Source: Candidatus Scalindua japonica (GTDB lineage Bacteria; Planctomycetota; Brocadiia; Brocadiales; Scalinduaceae). Taken from it: a DNA stretch of 64,000 bases. Shown one piece after another: positions 18,884 through 24,989 of the stretch. Under the pieces are notes generated by a model. The model searched no databases. It worked only from the letters and a program-made list of their open reading frames with translations, and was not told the DNA's origin. The translations under genes were made by a program, and so were the position numbers. How positions within the stretch are numbered: the stretch's first letter is position 1; every line of letters starts with the position of its first letter. The stretch covers positions 30,700 to 94,699 of the forward strand of contig NZ_BAOS01000038.1 in assembly GCF_002443295.1 (NCBI RefSeq). The letters are read 5' to 3'.

Positions 18884-18937
18884 CTCTAACGCCCTTGACA
18901 GGCTCCGCTCTCGCTCCACCTATCAAGGGCGTTAGAG
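18884..18937. other. attC-like palindrome at the start of the cassette array
   Basis: CTCTAACGCCCTTGA (18884-18898) is exactly inverted at 18923-18937, and the arms extend to 19 bp with one mismatch. The ends CTCTAAC/GTTAGAG are close to the attC cores RYYYAAC/GTTRRRY, and the GCGTTAG end lies 27 bp before the ATG of the first cassette gene. Unlike the other sites, the bases between the R and L boxes are fully paired, so its identity as a working attC is less certain. Confidence 0.5.
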
Positions 18938-18964
18938 CCGACTGCGCTTCTCAGGAGAACTAAT

Positions 18965-19360
18965 ATGAAAATTGTTTCCATCACGATCACTTTGCTACTT
19001 TTATTAATTGCCAATAATGCATTTGCTGAATGCTGGATAGCCTCTGGATTTAAAGGGTATGGTAGTAATGCGTATGACAAATTTAACATTCATGAAGATG
19101 GATTATCCAATAAAAAAATCCATATAAGCATCAATGGTAATAAAAGTTCCGTTACAGGAAGTGAAGAGATATCTTTTAAGGAAGTCACTCCACAATTAAT
19201 AGTTGGTGTATACATGAGCGGTAGTTACAAAGGTGTGGTTGAATCGTGGGGAATAGATATTGAAAATCGTAAAGTCTTTTATACGCAAACGAAAAGCGGT
19301 TACACCATTTTTGACGGTGCAAAAATGTTTATTGGCGATCTAGAAGGTAAATGTAAATAA
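18965..19360 (+). CDS. Exported hypothetical protein (cassette 1)
   Basis: A 131-residue protein with a clean signal peptide (ITITLLLLLIANNAFA, cleavage before ECW) and a ribosome site AGGAGA 8 bp before the ATG. The mature chain is about 110 residues, with two Cys (one at each end, probably a disulfide) and no family I recognise. It is the only gene between the attC-like palindrome at 18884 and the attC at 19366, exactly as expected of a single-gene integron cassette. The function is unknown. Confidence 0.7.
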   Translation: MKIVSITITLLLLLIANNAFAECWIASGFKGYGSNAYDKFNIHEDGLSNKKIHISINGNKSSVTGSEEISFKEVTPQLIVGVYMSGSYKGVVESWGIDIENRKVFYTQTKSGYTIFDGAKMFIGDLEGKCK

Positions 19361-19365
19361 TGCTT

Positions 19366-19421
19366 TGATAACAAAGTCAATACAGCCGATCGCTACGCTC
19401 CGGCTGATTTCTGCGTTATAT
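19366..19421 (+). other. attC site 1 (integron cassette recombination site)
   Basis: The 56-bp site reads: left core TGATAAC, short unpaired spacer, arm CAATACAGCCG, loop ATCGCTACGCT, arm CGGCTGATTT, spacer CTGC, right core GTTATAT. The inner arms pair except for one extra A in the left arm, the extrahelical base expected of attC. It lies 5 bp after the cassette 1 stop. Confidence 0.75.
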
Positions 19422-19456
19422 TAAACAATTGGCAATTTTTTAGATTATAATAGAAA

Positions 19457-19939
19457 ATGAAACCAAAAGTTTATATTGAAACTACAATTGTAAGTTATCT
19501 TACATCAAGACCTAGCAGAGATTTAATTATTGCCGCCCATCAGCAAATAACAAAAGAATGGTGGGAGACAAGGCAACAACACTTTGAAATGTATATTTCT
19601 CAATTAGTTGTTAAAGAGTCAAAGGCTGGTGATGAAAATGCTGCTAAAAGAAGAATAAAGGAACTAGAGAAAATTTCAATACTTGAAACAAATGAAGAAG
19701 CTTTAAAGCTATCAAAAATATTAATTGCCAAAAAACTTGTTCCTCAAAAAGCGATTGAAGATGCTATTCATGTATCAGTTGCAACTGTTCATGGTATGGA
19801 TTATTTACTGACATGGAATTGTACTCATATAGCAAATGCTGAAATGAGGCACTTAATAGAATTTCAGTGTTCTGAATTGGGATATCAAGCACCAGTCATA
19901 TGTACACCTGAAGAATTAATGGGAGGTCAAAATGATTAA
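19457..19939 (+). CDS. PIN-domain toxin-like protein (VapC-type), cassette 2
   Basis: A 160-residue PIN-fold protein. The start KPKVYIETTIVSYLTSRPSR is typical of a VapC-like subgroup; note Glu8 where most PIN domains have Asp. Other acidic positions of the nuclease site are visible at EDAIH (residues 101-105) and MDYLLTWN, which is the 'D.LLTWN..H' motif of this subgroup. PIN toxins cleave RNA. The gene begins 35 bp after attC 1 and overlaps the next ORF by 8 bp, so toxin and partner are translationally coupled. Toxin-first order is the reverse of classical vapBC, but usual for this subgroup. Confidence 0.85.
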   Translation: MKPKVYIETTIVSYLTSRPSRDLIIAAHQQITKEWWETRQQHFEMYISQLVVKESKAGDENAAKRRIKELEKISILETNEEALKLSKILIAKKLVPQKAIEDAIHVSVATVHGMDYLLTWNCTHIANAEMRHLIEFQCSELGYQAPVICTPEELMGGQND

Positions 19940-20117
19940 AGATTGTATAGTTGAAAGTATACGGGATATTAGGGAAGCACACGCAAAAAAGTTCGATTTT
20001 GATTTAGATAAAATTTACAAAGATATTAAAGAGTCAGAAAAAACAAATCCCAATAAAATCATAGCGTTAAAACCTAAATTACTTAAACATACTCATATAA
20101 CAAAAAAATCCAGTTGA
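19932..20117 (+). CDS. Probable antitoxin partner of the PIN protein, cassette 2
   Basis: A 61-residue charged, helical protein (IKDCIVESIRDIREAHAKKF ... DLDKIYKDIKESE). The pattern 'IRDIREAHAKKFD.D...IY.DIKE' is common in small partners of this PIN subgroup. The start overlaps the toxin stop by 8 bp. There is no recognisable DNA-binding domain. Its antitoxin role is inferred from position and size. Confidence 0.7.
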   Translation: MIKDCIVESIRDIREAHAKKFDFDLDKIYKDIKESEKTNPNKIIALKPKLLKHTHITKKSS

Positions 20118-20170
20118 CCAAAAATGCACTTGTTTTTAGTCAATGTTATAGTTAATAAAGTTTTCAGCTT

Positions 20171-20222
20171 GTCCAATATCTATCAGCTTGCCATTTTTGG
20201 CAACTGATTTAGGGCGTTAGGC
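20171..20222 (+). other. attC site 2
   Basis: Left core GTCCAAT, spacer, arm ATCAGCTTGCC, loop ATTTTT, arm GGCAACTGAT, spacer TTAGGGC, right core GTTAGGC (perfect GTTRRRY). The arms pair perfectly apart from one extrahelical C in the left arm. The next cassette gene starts 12 bp after it. Confidence 0.75.
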
Positions 20223-20234
20223 ATAAGAAAGATA

Positions 20235-21713
20235 ATGCAAATCAATTTAAAAAAACACTATGCTCCATCTAAAAACCACACTTATCCTATTTTTCTTTCA
20301 TCAATATGTGTTGATGACAATTTAGATCCAAAGGATAGACTAAAAAGGTTACGAAAGCGTATTTACGAGGAGGCAGGTGCGTGTTCTCAAGTATATGTTG
20401 ATGAAATAGTAAAGCCAAGGGATATACAAAGCCAAGATCATTTAGAAGCTGTTGATGATCTAATAGAGCGTGTTCGTGAAGCAAATATATTTATATGTGT
20501 TCTCGGTGGTAGTCGCCATGGATCACCTATAAAAATAGATTCACTTAACTCTGCTGTCTCTTTCTTTGAAATAGAACTCTATCAAGCTGCTCTATTAGAA
20601 AAGGAAATCCACTTTTTCGTCCTGGATGAATTTAACCCAGACCCTAGACTAAAACGGCTTCTTGATATTTTAAACTTTGCCTTTCCAGAATGGATAAATC
20701 GTGAGCGATTGAGCGAACCTAAGATAATAGATCACGTAAAAAGATTAGTCGGAAAGAAGCGACGGCAAAAAATACTATGGCCCTTAAGAATAATTAGAAC
20801 TCCTATTTCCAGATTAGTACAGGCATTGTATATTGATCGAGTACGCCAAGCTCAAAATGCACAGATACTATTCTTGGACGAACAATTTGAATCCCGAACA
20901 GGAGGATCAAATCAGCAAATTCTTTCCTCTCTTCAACATAAGTTAAGTACAGAGAGAAATGAGGGAAAAAGACTAACGAGGCTGTGGGTTGCTATTCGTG
21001 AATTAATGAGTAGTCCATACACTGAAATAAAGGACAGACAACTACTTGAGTACTGGGACGAAATATTATGTGAATGGGCACGTGCTGGAGCATGGTACGG
21101 CTTGCATGGCGATACCCCTTTAGGATGTTTAGCGGCTCTAAATAGTGTTGCAAAGATTAGACAAGACTTGAAAGAAAAATATGAGAAACAACTTCAACCT
21201 GAAAAGACAATATATCCAGGTGGTGCCTTAGCCAGCGCAAAGTATTCTATAGCAAAACGTTTATTTGTAAAATCAGACCGTGCTGCAAGGCTGAATGAAG
21301 CTCTTGATGACATCAAAATTTCATTGAAAGAAACTGGGTCGGATAAAACAAATTTAATAGCAATACGAGGCAGCATTCTTAGACAACTCGGTAAAACTAC
21401 AGAGTCAATTAAAGATTACAAAGAAGTTTTAAAACAAAGAGAAGAACAGAGTGCTTCAGATTCTTCCATTGGGGAAGCACTTTCAGAACTAGGTTTTGGC
21501 TTTCTACGGCAGGGGCATCTCTTGAAAGGGTTACAGTATACTAAAGATGGTGTACATTACATGCGAAACGGCACAACGGCAGGATTTTTAGCGAGAGGAT
21601 TGAAAAAACTTTCATTGGCTTACCTTGCAAATGGAAGGTTAATAAAGGCTTATGATACTTGGCAGGAGTGTAAAAAGATTGCAATTCGACATGAAACGTT
21701 TGACCAGATATGA
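20235..21713 (+). CDS. TIR/DUF4062-like N-terminal domain with TPR-like repeats (cassette 3)
   Basis: A 492-residue protein. Residues about 17-150 look like a TIR-like DUF4062 fold: YPIFLSS strand, an acidic helix region, VYVDEIV, DLIERVREANIFICVLGGSRHGS, then SFFEIELYQAALLEKEIHFFVLDE. E112/E114 in this segment sit where TIR-like enzymes carry a catalytic Glu, but activity is not shown. Residues about 190-490 are helical, with TPR-like units such as AIRGSILRQLGKTTESIKDYKEVL and ALSELGFGFLRQGHLLKGLQY. TIR-like plus TPR architectures are common among anti-phage and cell-suicide effectors, so a defence role is a reasonable inference. It starts 12 bp after attC 2 and stops 7 bp before attC 3. It is the only gene in its cassette. 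Confidence 0.7.
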   Translation: MQINLKKHYAPSKNHTYPIFLSSICVDDNLDPKDRLKRLRKRIYEEAGACSQVYVDEIVKPRDIQSQDHLEAVDDLIERVREANIFICVLGGSRHGSPIKIDSLNSAVSFFEIELYQAALLEKEIHFFVLDEFNPDPRLKRLLDILNFAFPEWINRERLSEPKIIDHVKRLVGKKRRQKILWPLRIIRTPISRLVQALYIDRVRQAQNAQILFLDEQFESRTGGSNQQILSSLQHKLSTERNEGKRLTRLWVAIRELMSSPYTEIKDRQLLEYWDEILCEWARAGAWYGLHGDTPLGCLAALNSVAKIRQDLKEKYEKQLQPEKTIYPGGALASAKYSIAKRLFVKSDRAARLNEALDDIKISLKETGSDKTNLIAIRGSILRQLGKTTESIKDYKEVLKQREEQSASDSSIGEALSELGFGFLRQGHLLKGLQYTKDGVHYMRNGTTAGFLARGLKKLSLAYLANGRLIKAYDTWQECKKIAIRHETFDQI

Positions 21714-21720
21714 AAAAAAT

Positions 21721-21845
21721 GCCCAACAAATCAGTCGAGGTGACGCCTTTATCATGTGCGATTTCTACGGTTTTAAATTCCTTGCTTATTTTATTTTACC
21801 CATTATTTTATACGCCATACGGCACACCTCACCTCGACGTTATAT
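21721..21845 (+). other. attC site 3 (long type, 125 bp)
   Basis: Left core GCCCAAC (perfect RYYYAAC), right core GTTATAT, with inner arms GTCGAGGTGA/TCACCTCGAC perfectly inverted. The middle (TATCATGTG, then a T-rich 60-bp stretch) is homologous to the long site at 24312-24437. The left core nearly matches the complement of the R core that opens this cassette (GTTAGGC), as expected if the cassette was once a circle. Confidence 0.75.
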
Positions 21846-21855
21846 TTTATATCGT

Positions 21856-22296
21856 ATGATTCAAGACAATACTGTAAAACAAGAAATTGAAGATGAATGG
21901 AAAGGAGTAAGATCCTTCCAATCAAGAATTCAGGCACATCTAAATGCTTCAGGCGGTATGGGTGGAGTAGGCGCCACTCATCAATTAAGAAATATATCTC
22001 ATAATTTGACTTTGCTTTTTGCATTCTCAGTATTAGAAACAACGCTAAAGCAATTGCGAGATGAAAGCGTTTTTAACGAAAGCCGTAATGGGTTAAAGGC
22101 TTTAATGCATTCAAGCCAGATACATATCCCATGGCGGAATTTTGATTTAGTCGACAAAGCAAGGGAAGATAGAAATAGAGTAGCTCATGATCAAGAAATA
22201 CTGGAGCGCGGGGAGTGTTGGAACATTATTGATGGCATCGAGAATGAATTGGTTTCTTGGAATGTGGTTTCAACCAAAATACCATTTAACCACTAA
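21856..22296 (+). CDS. HEPN-like protein (cassette 4)
   Basis: The open frame extends back to 21652, but that extension runs through attC 3 and overlaps the previous gene, so I take the ATG at 21856, 11 bp after the attC core; no ribosome site is visible. The 146-residue product is helical (QLRNISHNLTLLFAFSVLETTLKQLRDE) and has RNRVAH at residues 106-111, which fits the R-x4-6-H ribonuclease motif of HEPN domains (R106, polar N107, H111). HEPN proteins are RNA-cutting toxins or defence effectors. No nucleotidyltransferase partner is encoded in the cassette. The cassette ends at attC 4a. Confidence 0.6.
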   Translation: MIQDNTVKQEIEDEWKGVRSFQSRIQAHLNASGGMGGVGATHQLRNISHNLTLLFAFSVLETTLKQLRDESVFNESRNGLKALMHSSQIHIPWRNFDLVDKAREDRNRVAHDQEILERGECWNIIDGIENELVSWNVVSTKIPFNH

Positions 22297-22299
22297 AAA

Positions 22300-22360
22300 A
22301 TATAACGAATAAGGTTAGATTGTGTGAGGGACGAACCACAATCTGAACCGTTTGTTGGAC
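22300..22360 (+). other. attC site 4a
   Basis: Left core ATATAAC, spacer GAAT, arm AAGGTTAGATTGTG, loop, arm CACAATCTGAACC, spacer GTTT, right core GTTGGAC (perfect GTTRRRY). One extra base bulges from the stem. The left core is the exact reverse complement of the GTTATAT that opens this cassette at 21839. Bases 22303-22354 are identical to 24264-24315. Confidence 0.85.
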
Positions 22361-22595
22361 AAGCCCGTTGTTTGGGTGCTAAACATTGTATAAGAAAATA
22401 TCTTATGAAGATTGCTTCTCTTTTTTACCGCAGAAGCTATGAAGCCAAAGAAGTGGATTTTTCAATTGCTGTCGTCATGCTTTAGGAGCTACAGAACATG
22501 GTTTTTCAGCCATTTTACCTCAAATTTGGGCGAACGGGGGCCATCTCGACCCGATAATGCCGTTTTTGCAAATCTTAGATGCATAGCGGATTCGA

Positions 22596-23381
22596 TTACA
22601 TAACCAGAACAGCCTCCTCTTTTGTTAACTTGTAGGGGAAAGACCTGGATTTGTGTGATGGAGGTATCATCGTTTTTATGATCTTCATTATTCCTCCACA
22701 GCATTTGCACGTAAGCTTTGGACGCTCTCTGAACCAGGCTGACGACTTATTCGGGTTGATACCGGTAAGGTACTGAAGCAATGCAATCAAGCGTTTGCTA
22801 TTAGGGTGGAGGAAACCAAAGTTCCGTGTTCGCCTGAAACCTTTGGGTAGAACATGCTGGAGAATCAACCTGAGAAACTGCGGGCCGGGAAGTGTTCTTG
22901 TGAGCATTTTTTTGCTCTTACTATCCTGGTAACGAAAGGTCACCTGACCATCTTTGCACGTAATAATATCTTTCTCTTGAATGACCCCTTTGTAGAGATA
23001 ACGACCAAGATAGACCAGTGCCTTTTCACCGTTGCCGACAAATTTGCAATCGACGACCCATGTTTTGGGATAATTAACTGGAAGCGTAAGAGCCGCTTTG
23101 TTCACGGCATCGAGCATTTTTGCTCGAAACACTTTAGCCAGCGCTTTGTGATTGAAAAGGTACCGCGTCTTTCCTTCGCTTTTTTTGAAGCTCCAAAGCT
23201 TTTTCTTCTGATTGATGGCCCCGGCTGGCATTACCAGATGGATATGCGGGTGGTAATCGAGAGAGCGAGAGTGGGTGTGCAAAACAGTGATGGCTCCAGC
23301 GCTTCCTTGTAATACGCTGTCATTTTGGACAAAGGTTTTTACGGTTTCCCAACAACACTGTATCATTATGGAGTATAACAT
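22596..23381 (-). pseudogene. IS91-family transposase, N-terminal part missing
   Basis: 261 codons. The HUH-type motif YHPHIHLV and the downstream YLGRYLYKGVI tyrosine segment identify an IS91-family rolling-circle transposase. Full-length relatives are roughly 380-400 residues and begin with a Cys-rich zinc-finger domain; here that whole part is missing, and the frame begins 5 bp after the stop of the neighbouring recombinase fragment. A Cys cluster near the C-terminus (LTCKCCGGIM) is retained. Probably inactive. Confidence 0.85.
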
Positions 23382-23385
23382 TCCC

Positions 23386-23556
23386 TCATTCTATGGAAAA
23401 ACCATTCATCAAATCATTAATTAATTGCAAGGCATTACGATTTGTATGAGAGGTCAGGTGGGTATATTTGGGAGTGGTTAAAATACTGTGGTGGCCGAGA
23501 ATTTTTTGTACTTCAAGCAGATCAACACCCGCCTCAATCAGATGATAAATCGGGGG
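23386..23556 (-). pseudogene. Tyrosine recombinase, C-terminal fragment
   Basis: Read on the minus strand this gives HLIEAGVDLLEVQKILGHHS and then TTPKYTHLTSHT before a stop: the last part of a tyrosine recombinase including the LGH motif and the catalytic Tyr of KYTHL. Everything N-terminal, including the first catalytic Arg, is absent. It resembles the integrase ORF found upstream of IS91 transposases, not an integron integrase. Confidence 0.75.
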
Positions 23557-23679
23557 ACACCATACCTATTTAATTGATTTATAAGAATACGAAAGCTAAG
23601 ATAATGGCAAGAAGAAAAAGAATAGGACCAATTCTTTATTGTTAACATATTCTTTCAACTTCTAAAAGGGATAGTAACA

Positions 23680-24105
23680 ATGAAAATTCAACGAATATAT
23701 ATTGATACTTCTGTTATTGGAGGATGTTTTGATACAGAATTTGAAAAATGGTCAAATGGATTGATAACAGATTTTAATAATGGTATTTATATACCTGTAC
23801 TTTCAGAAATCACTACTATCGAAATCAATAAGGCACCAGAGTTTGTAAAATTAAAATATACCGAAACTCTTGAACTTCTTCAGTCCTATAAGGCTCAGAA
23901 CATTTTAGGAGAAAAATTCAGAAATGATTTATTACATATAGCTCTTGCAACAGTCTCTGAAGTTGACATATTAGTAAGCTGGAATTTCAAACACATAGTA
24001 CACTTTGACAAGATCATGCTGTTCAATGCTGTAAACATAGAATTAGGATTTAAACCTTTAAATATTTTTTCTCCAAGAGAGGTAACTACTTATGAACAAG
24101 ATTAA
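23680..24105 (+). CDS. PIN-domain toxin-like protein (cassette 5)
   Basis: A 141-residue PIN-fold protein. RIYIDTSVIGGCFD carries the first acidic residue (D9), followed by SEITTIEINKAP, a NDLLHIALAT helix and DILVSWNFKHIVH, the subgroup's 'D.LvsWN..H' motif. It is a distant relative of the PIN protein of cassette 2. AAAGGG lies 9 bp before the ATG. It overlaps the next ORF by 14 bp, again toxin first. The upstream edge of this cassette has been lost at the IS91 remnant. Confidence 0.85.
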   Translation: MKIQRIYIDTSVIGGCFDTEFEKWSNGLITDFNNGIYIPVLSEITTIEINKAPEFVKLKYTETLELLQSYKAQNILGEKFRNDLLHIALATVSEVDILVSWNFKHIVHFDKIMLFNAVNIELGFKPLNIFSPREVTTYEQD

Positions 24106-24307
24106 AACTATTGATATGGTAAGGCGCATACGTGATACACAATATGAAATAACAAAAGAAAAGTCGCCAAAGGAGTTAAAAGCATATTTCCATCAAGAAG
24201 CGAAAAAAGCTGATGATGAAATAAATAAATTGTTAAAAAAATATCATAAAACAACTGATCGCCTAACGAATAAGGTTAGATTGTGTGAGGGACGAACCAC
24301 AATCTGA
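24092..24307 (+). CDS. Probable antitoxin partner, 3' end encoded inside an attC site (cassette 5)
   Basis: A 71-residue, Lys/Glu-rich helical protein starting with a 'DMVRRIRDTQYEITKEKSPKE' type segment, as is common in small partners of this PIN subgroup. The last 15 codons (from RLTNKV to the TGA at 24305-24307) lie inside attC 4b, so the recombination site supplies the C-terminus and stop codon. Antitoxin function is inferred from position and from the overlap with the toxin gene. Confidence 0.7.
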   Translation: MNKIKTIDMVRRIRDTQYEITKEKSPKELKAYFHQEAKKADDEINKLLKKYHKTTDRLTNKVRLCEGRTTI

Positions 24308-24315
24308 ACCGTTTG
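24261..24315 (+). other. attC site 4b, lacking its right core
   Basis: Left core GCCTAAC (perfect RYYYAAC), then the same 52 bp as in attC 4a up to the G of the right core at 24315. After that G the expected TTRRRY is missing and the sequence passes directly into the left part of attC 5. The G/TT point is where integron recombination cuts. Confidence 0.75.
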
Positions 24316-24437
24316 AACCAATCGCTGAAGCTAACCCCGCTATCATGTGTGGTTTTCATGTTTTTAGATTCTTTGTTTAGTTTATCTATTTTCATCGCTC
24401 TATTTGCCAAGCGGGTTAGCTCACCTCAACGTTAGGA
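24312..24437 (+). other. attC site 5 (long type)
   Basis: The inner arms AGCTAACCCCGCT and AGCGGGTTAGCT pair with one extra C. The right part CTCACCTCAACGTTAGG parallels CTCACCTCGACGTTATA of attC 3, and the middle (TATCATGTG plus a T-rich stretch) is homologous. The right core is GTTAGGA (24431-24437). It marks the end of the recognisable array; the following 208 bp before 24646 show nothing further. Confidence 0.65.
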
Positions 24438-24645
24438 TTAGTGTTGTATTTATTGCTGACAAATGATTGATAAAACTAATAGGAATATAAATGATTAATT
24501 AGTACTATTTCACTAAAACTTACCGACACATTATTTGCCCTTTAAACATTTTTTCAGACTTCCATTCTATACGTTTTTTGTTACCATGTTGTTGTGTAGA
24601 AATAACTTATAACTGACGTAAGATGAAATATAGGAGATTTAATTT

Positions 24646-24843
24646 ATGAAAATGAACCCAAATTATATTGTAGATGAACATAATCATAGAATTGCAGTTC
24701 AACTTGATATTAAAACTTTTGAAAAAATTGAAGAAATATTTGAAAATTATGCTCTTTACCATTTAATGGAGAAAGAAGACAATGATGATGAAACATTAGA
24801 TTTAGAATCAGCTAAAGAGTATTATACAACGCTAGAAAAATAA
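24646..24843 (+). CDS. RelB/Phd-like antitoxin
   Basis: A 65-residue protein (IVDEHNHRIAVQLDIKTFEK ... EEIFENYALYHLME ... LDLESAKEYYTTLEK) of the kind found as the small antitoxin in relBE/parDE-like pairs: an N-terminal DNA-binding-type beta strand (IAVQLDIKTFEKIEE) and an acidic C-terminus that wraps the toxin. AGGAG lies 11 bp before the ATG. The toxin that should follow is truncated, so the antitoxin is now orphaned. Confidence 0.7.
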   Translation: MKMNPNYIVDEHNHRIAVQLDIKTFEKIEEIFENYALYHLMEKEDNDDETLDLESAKEYYTTLEK

Positions 24844-24845
24844 AA

Positions 24846-24989
24846 ATGAAAGTTCATTACCGCAAAAAGTTCTTGAAACAACTATCTAAGATTCCATCTC
24901 ATTATACATTATTAGGATGTCACTATGAAACCAACAGTAAGAATAGCCACTGCCCGGACCCCGGATGGGGGAGAGATGGAGCTTTTTAA
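24846..24989 (+). pseudogene. Truncated RelE-like toxin
   Basis: It begins 2 bp after the antitoxin stop with MKVHYRKKFLKQLSKIPS, the standard N-terminus of RelE-family mRNA interferases. After about 18 codons the similarity ends and the frame runs into the next gene until a stop at 24987. Over 60 residues of the toxin are missing. Confidence 0.7.

Larger units (their letters stand above)
18096..18964. other. 869-bp gene-poor region packed with hairpins
   Basis: No credible gene. It holds a dispersed repeat at 18210-18312, a tight hairpin at 18509-18529 (9-bp stem TGGTTTTTC, 3-nt loop), and three successive palindromes at 18745-18803, 18809-18861 and 18884-18937 leading to the first cassette gene. 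Confidence 0.7.
22480..23556 (-). mobile_element. IS91-family element remnant (edges approximate)
   Basis: It consists of the C-terminal part of an IS91 (HUH/Y2) transposase, the end of the tyrosine-recombinase ORF that accompanies some IS91 elements, and about 120 bp of non-coding DNA with AAATTTGGGCGAACGGGGGC near 22522. It interrupts the cassette array downstream of attC 4a. The DNA between 22361 and 22595 holds no gene. Exact ends cannot be fixed by eye. Confidence 0.65.

Noticed and set aside
21652..21855. N-terminal extension of the HEPN ORF back to 21652
   Set aside because: It would translate the whole attC 3 site and overlap the end of the preceding cassette gene in another frame. 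The ATG at 21856, just after the attC core, fits cassette rules better.
23386..23556. Tyrosine recombinase fragment considered as the missing integron integrase
   Set aside because: The sequence around LGHHS and KYTHLT resembles the integrase ORF linked to IS91 elements, and it abuts an IS91 transposase on the same strand. The integron-specific extra domain cannot be present in such a short piece.
23557..23679. Possible start of a second REP-associated transposase (ATGGCAAGAAGAAAAAGAAT near 23604)
   Set aside because: Only about 13 codons before a stop and no following motifs. It may be a remnant, but this is too short to claim.
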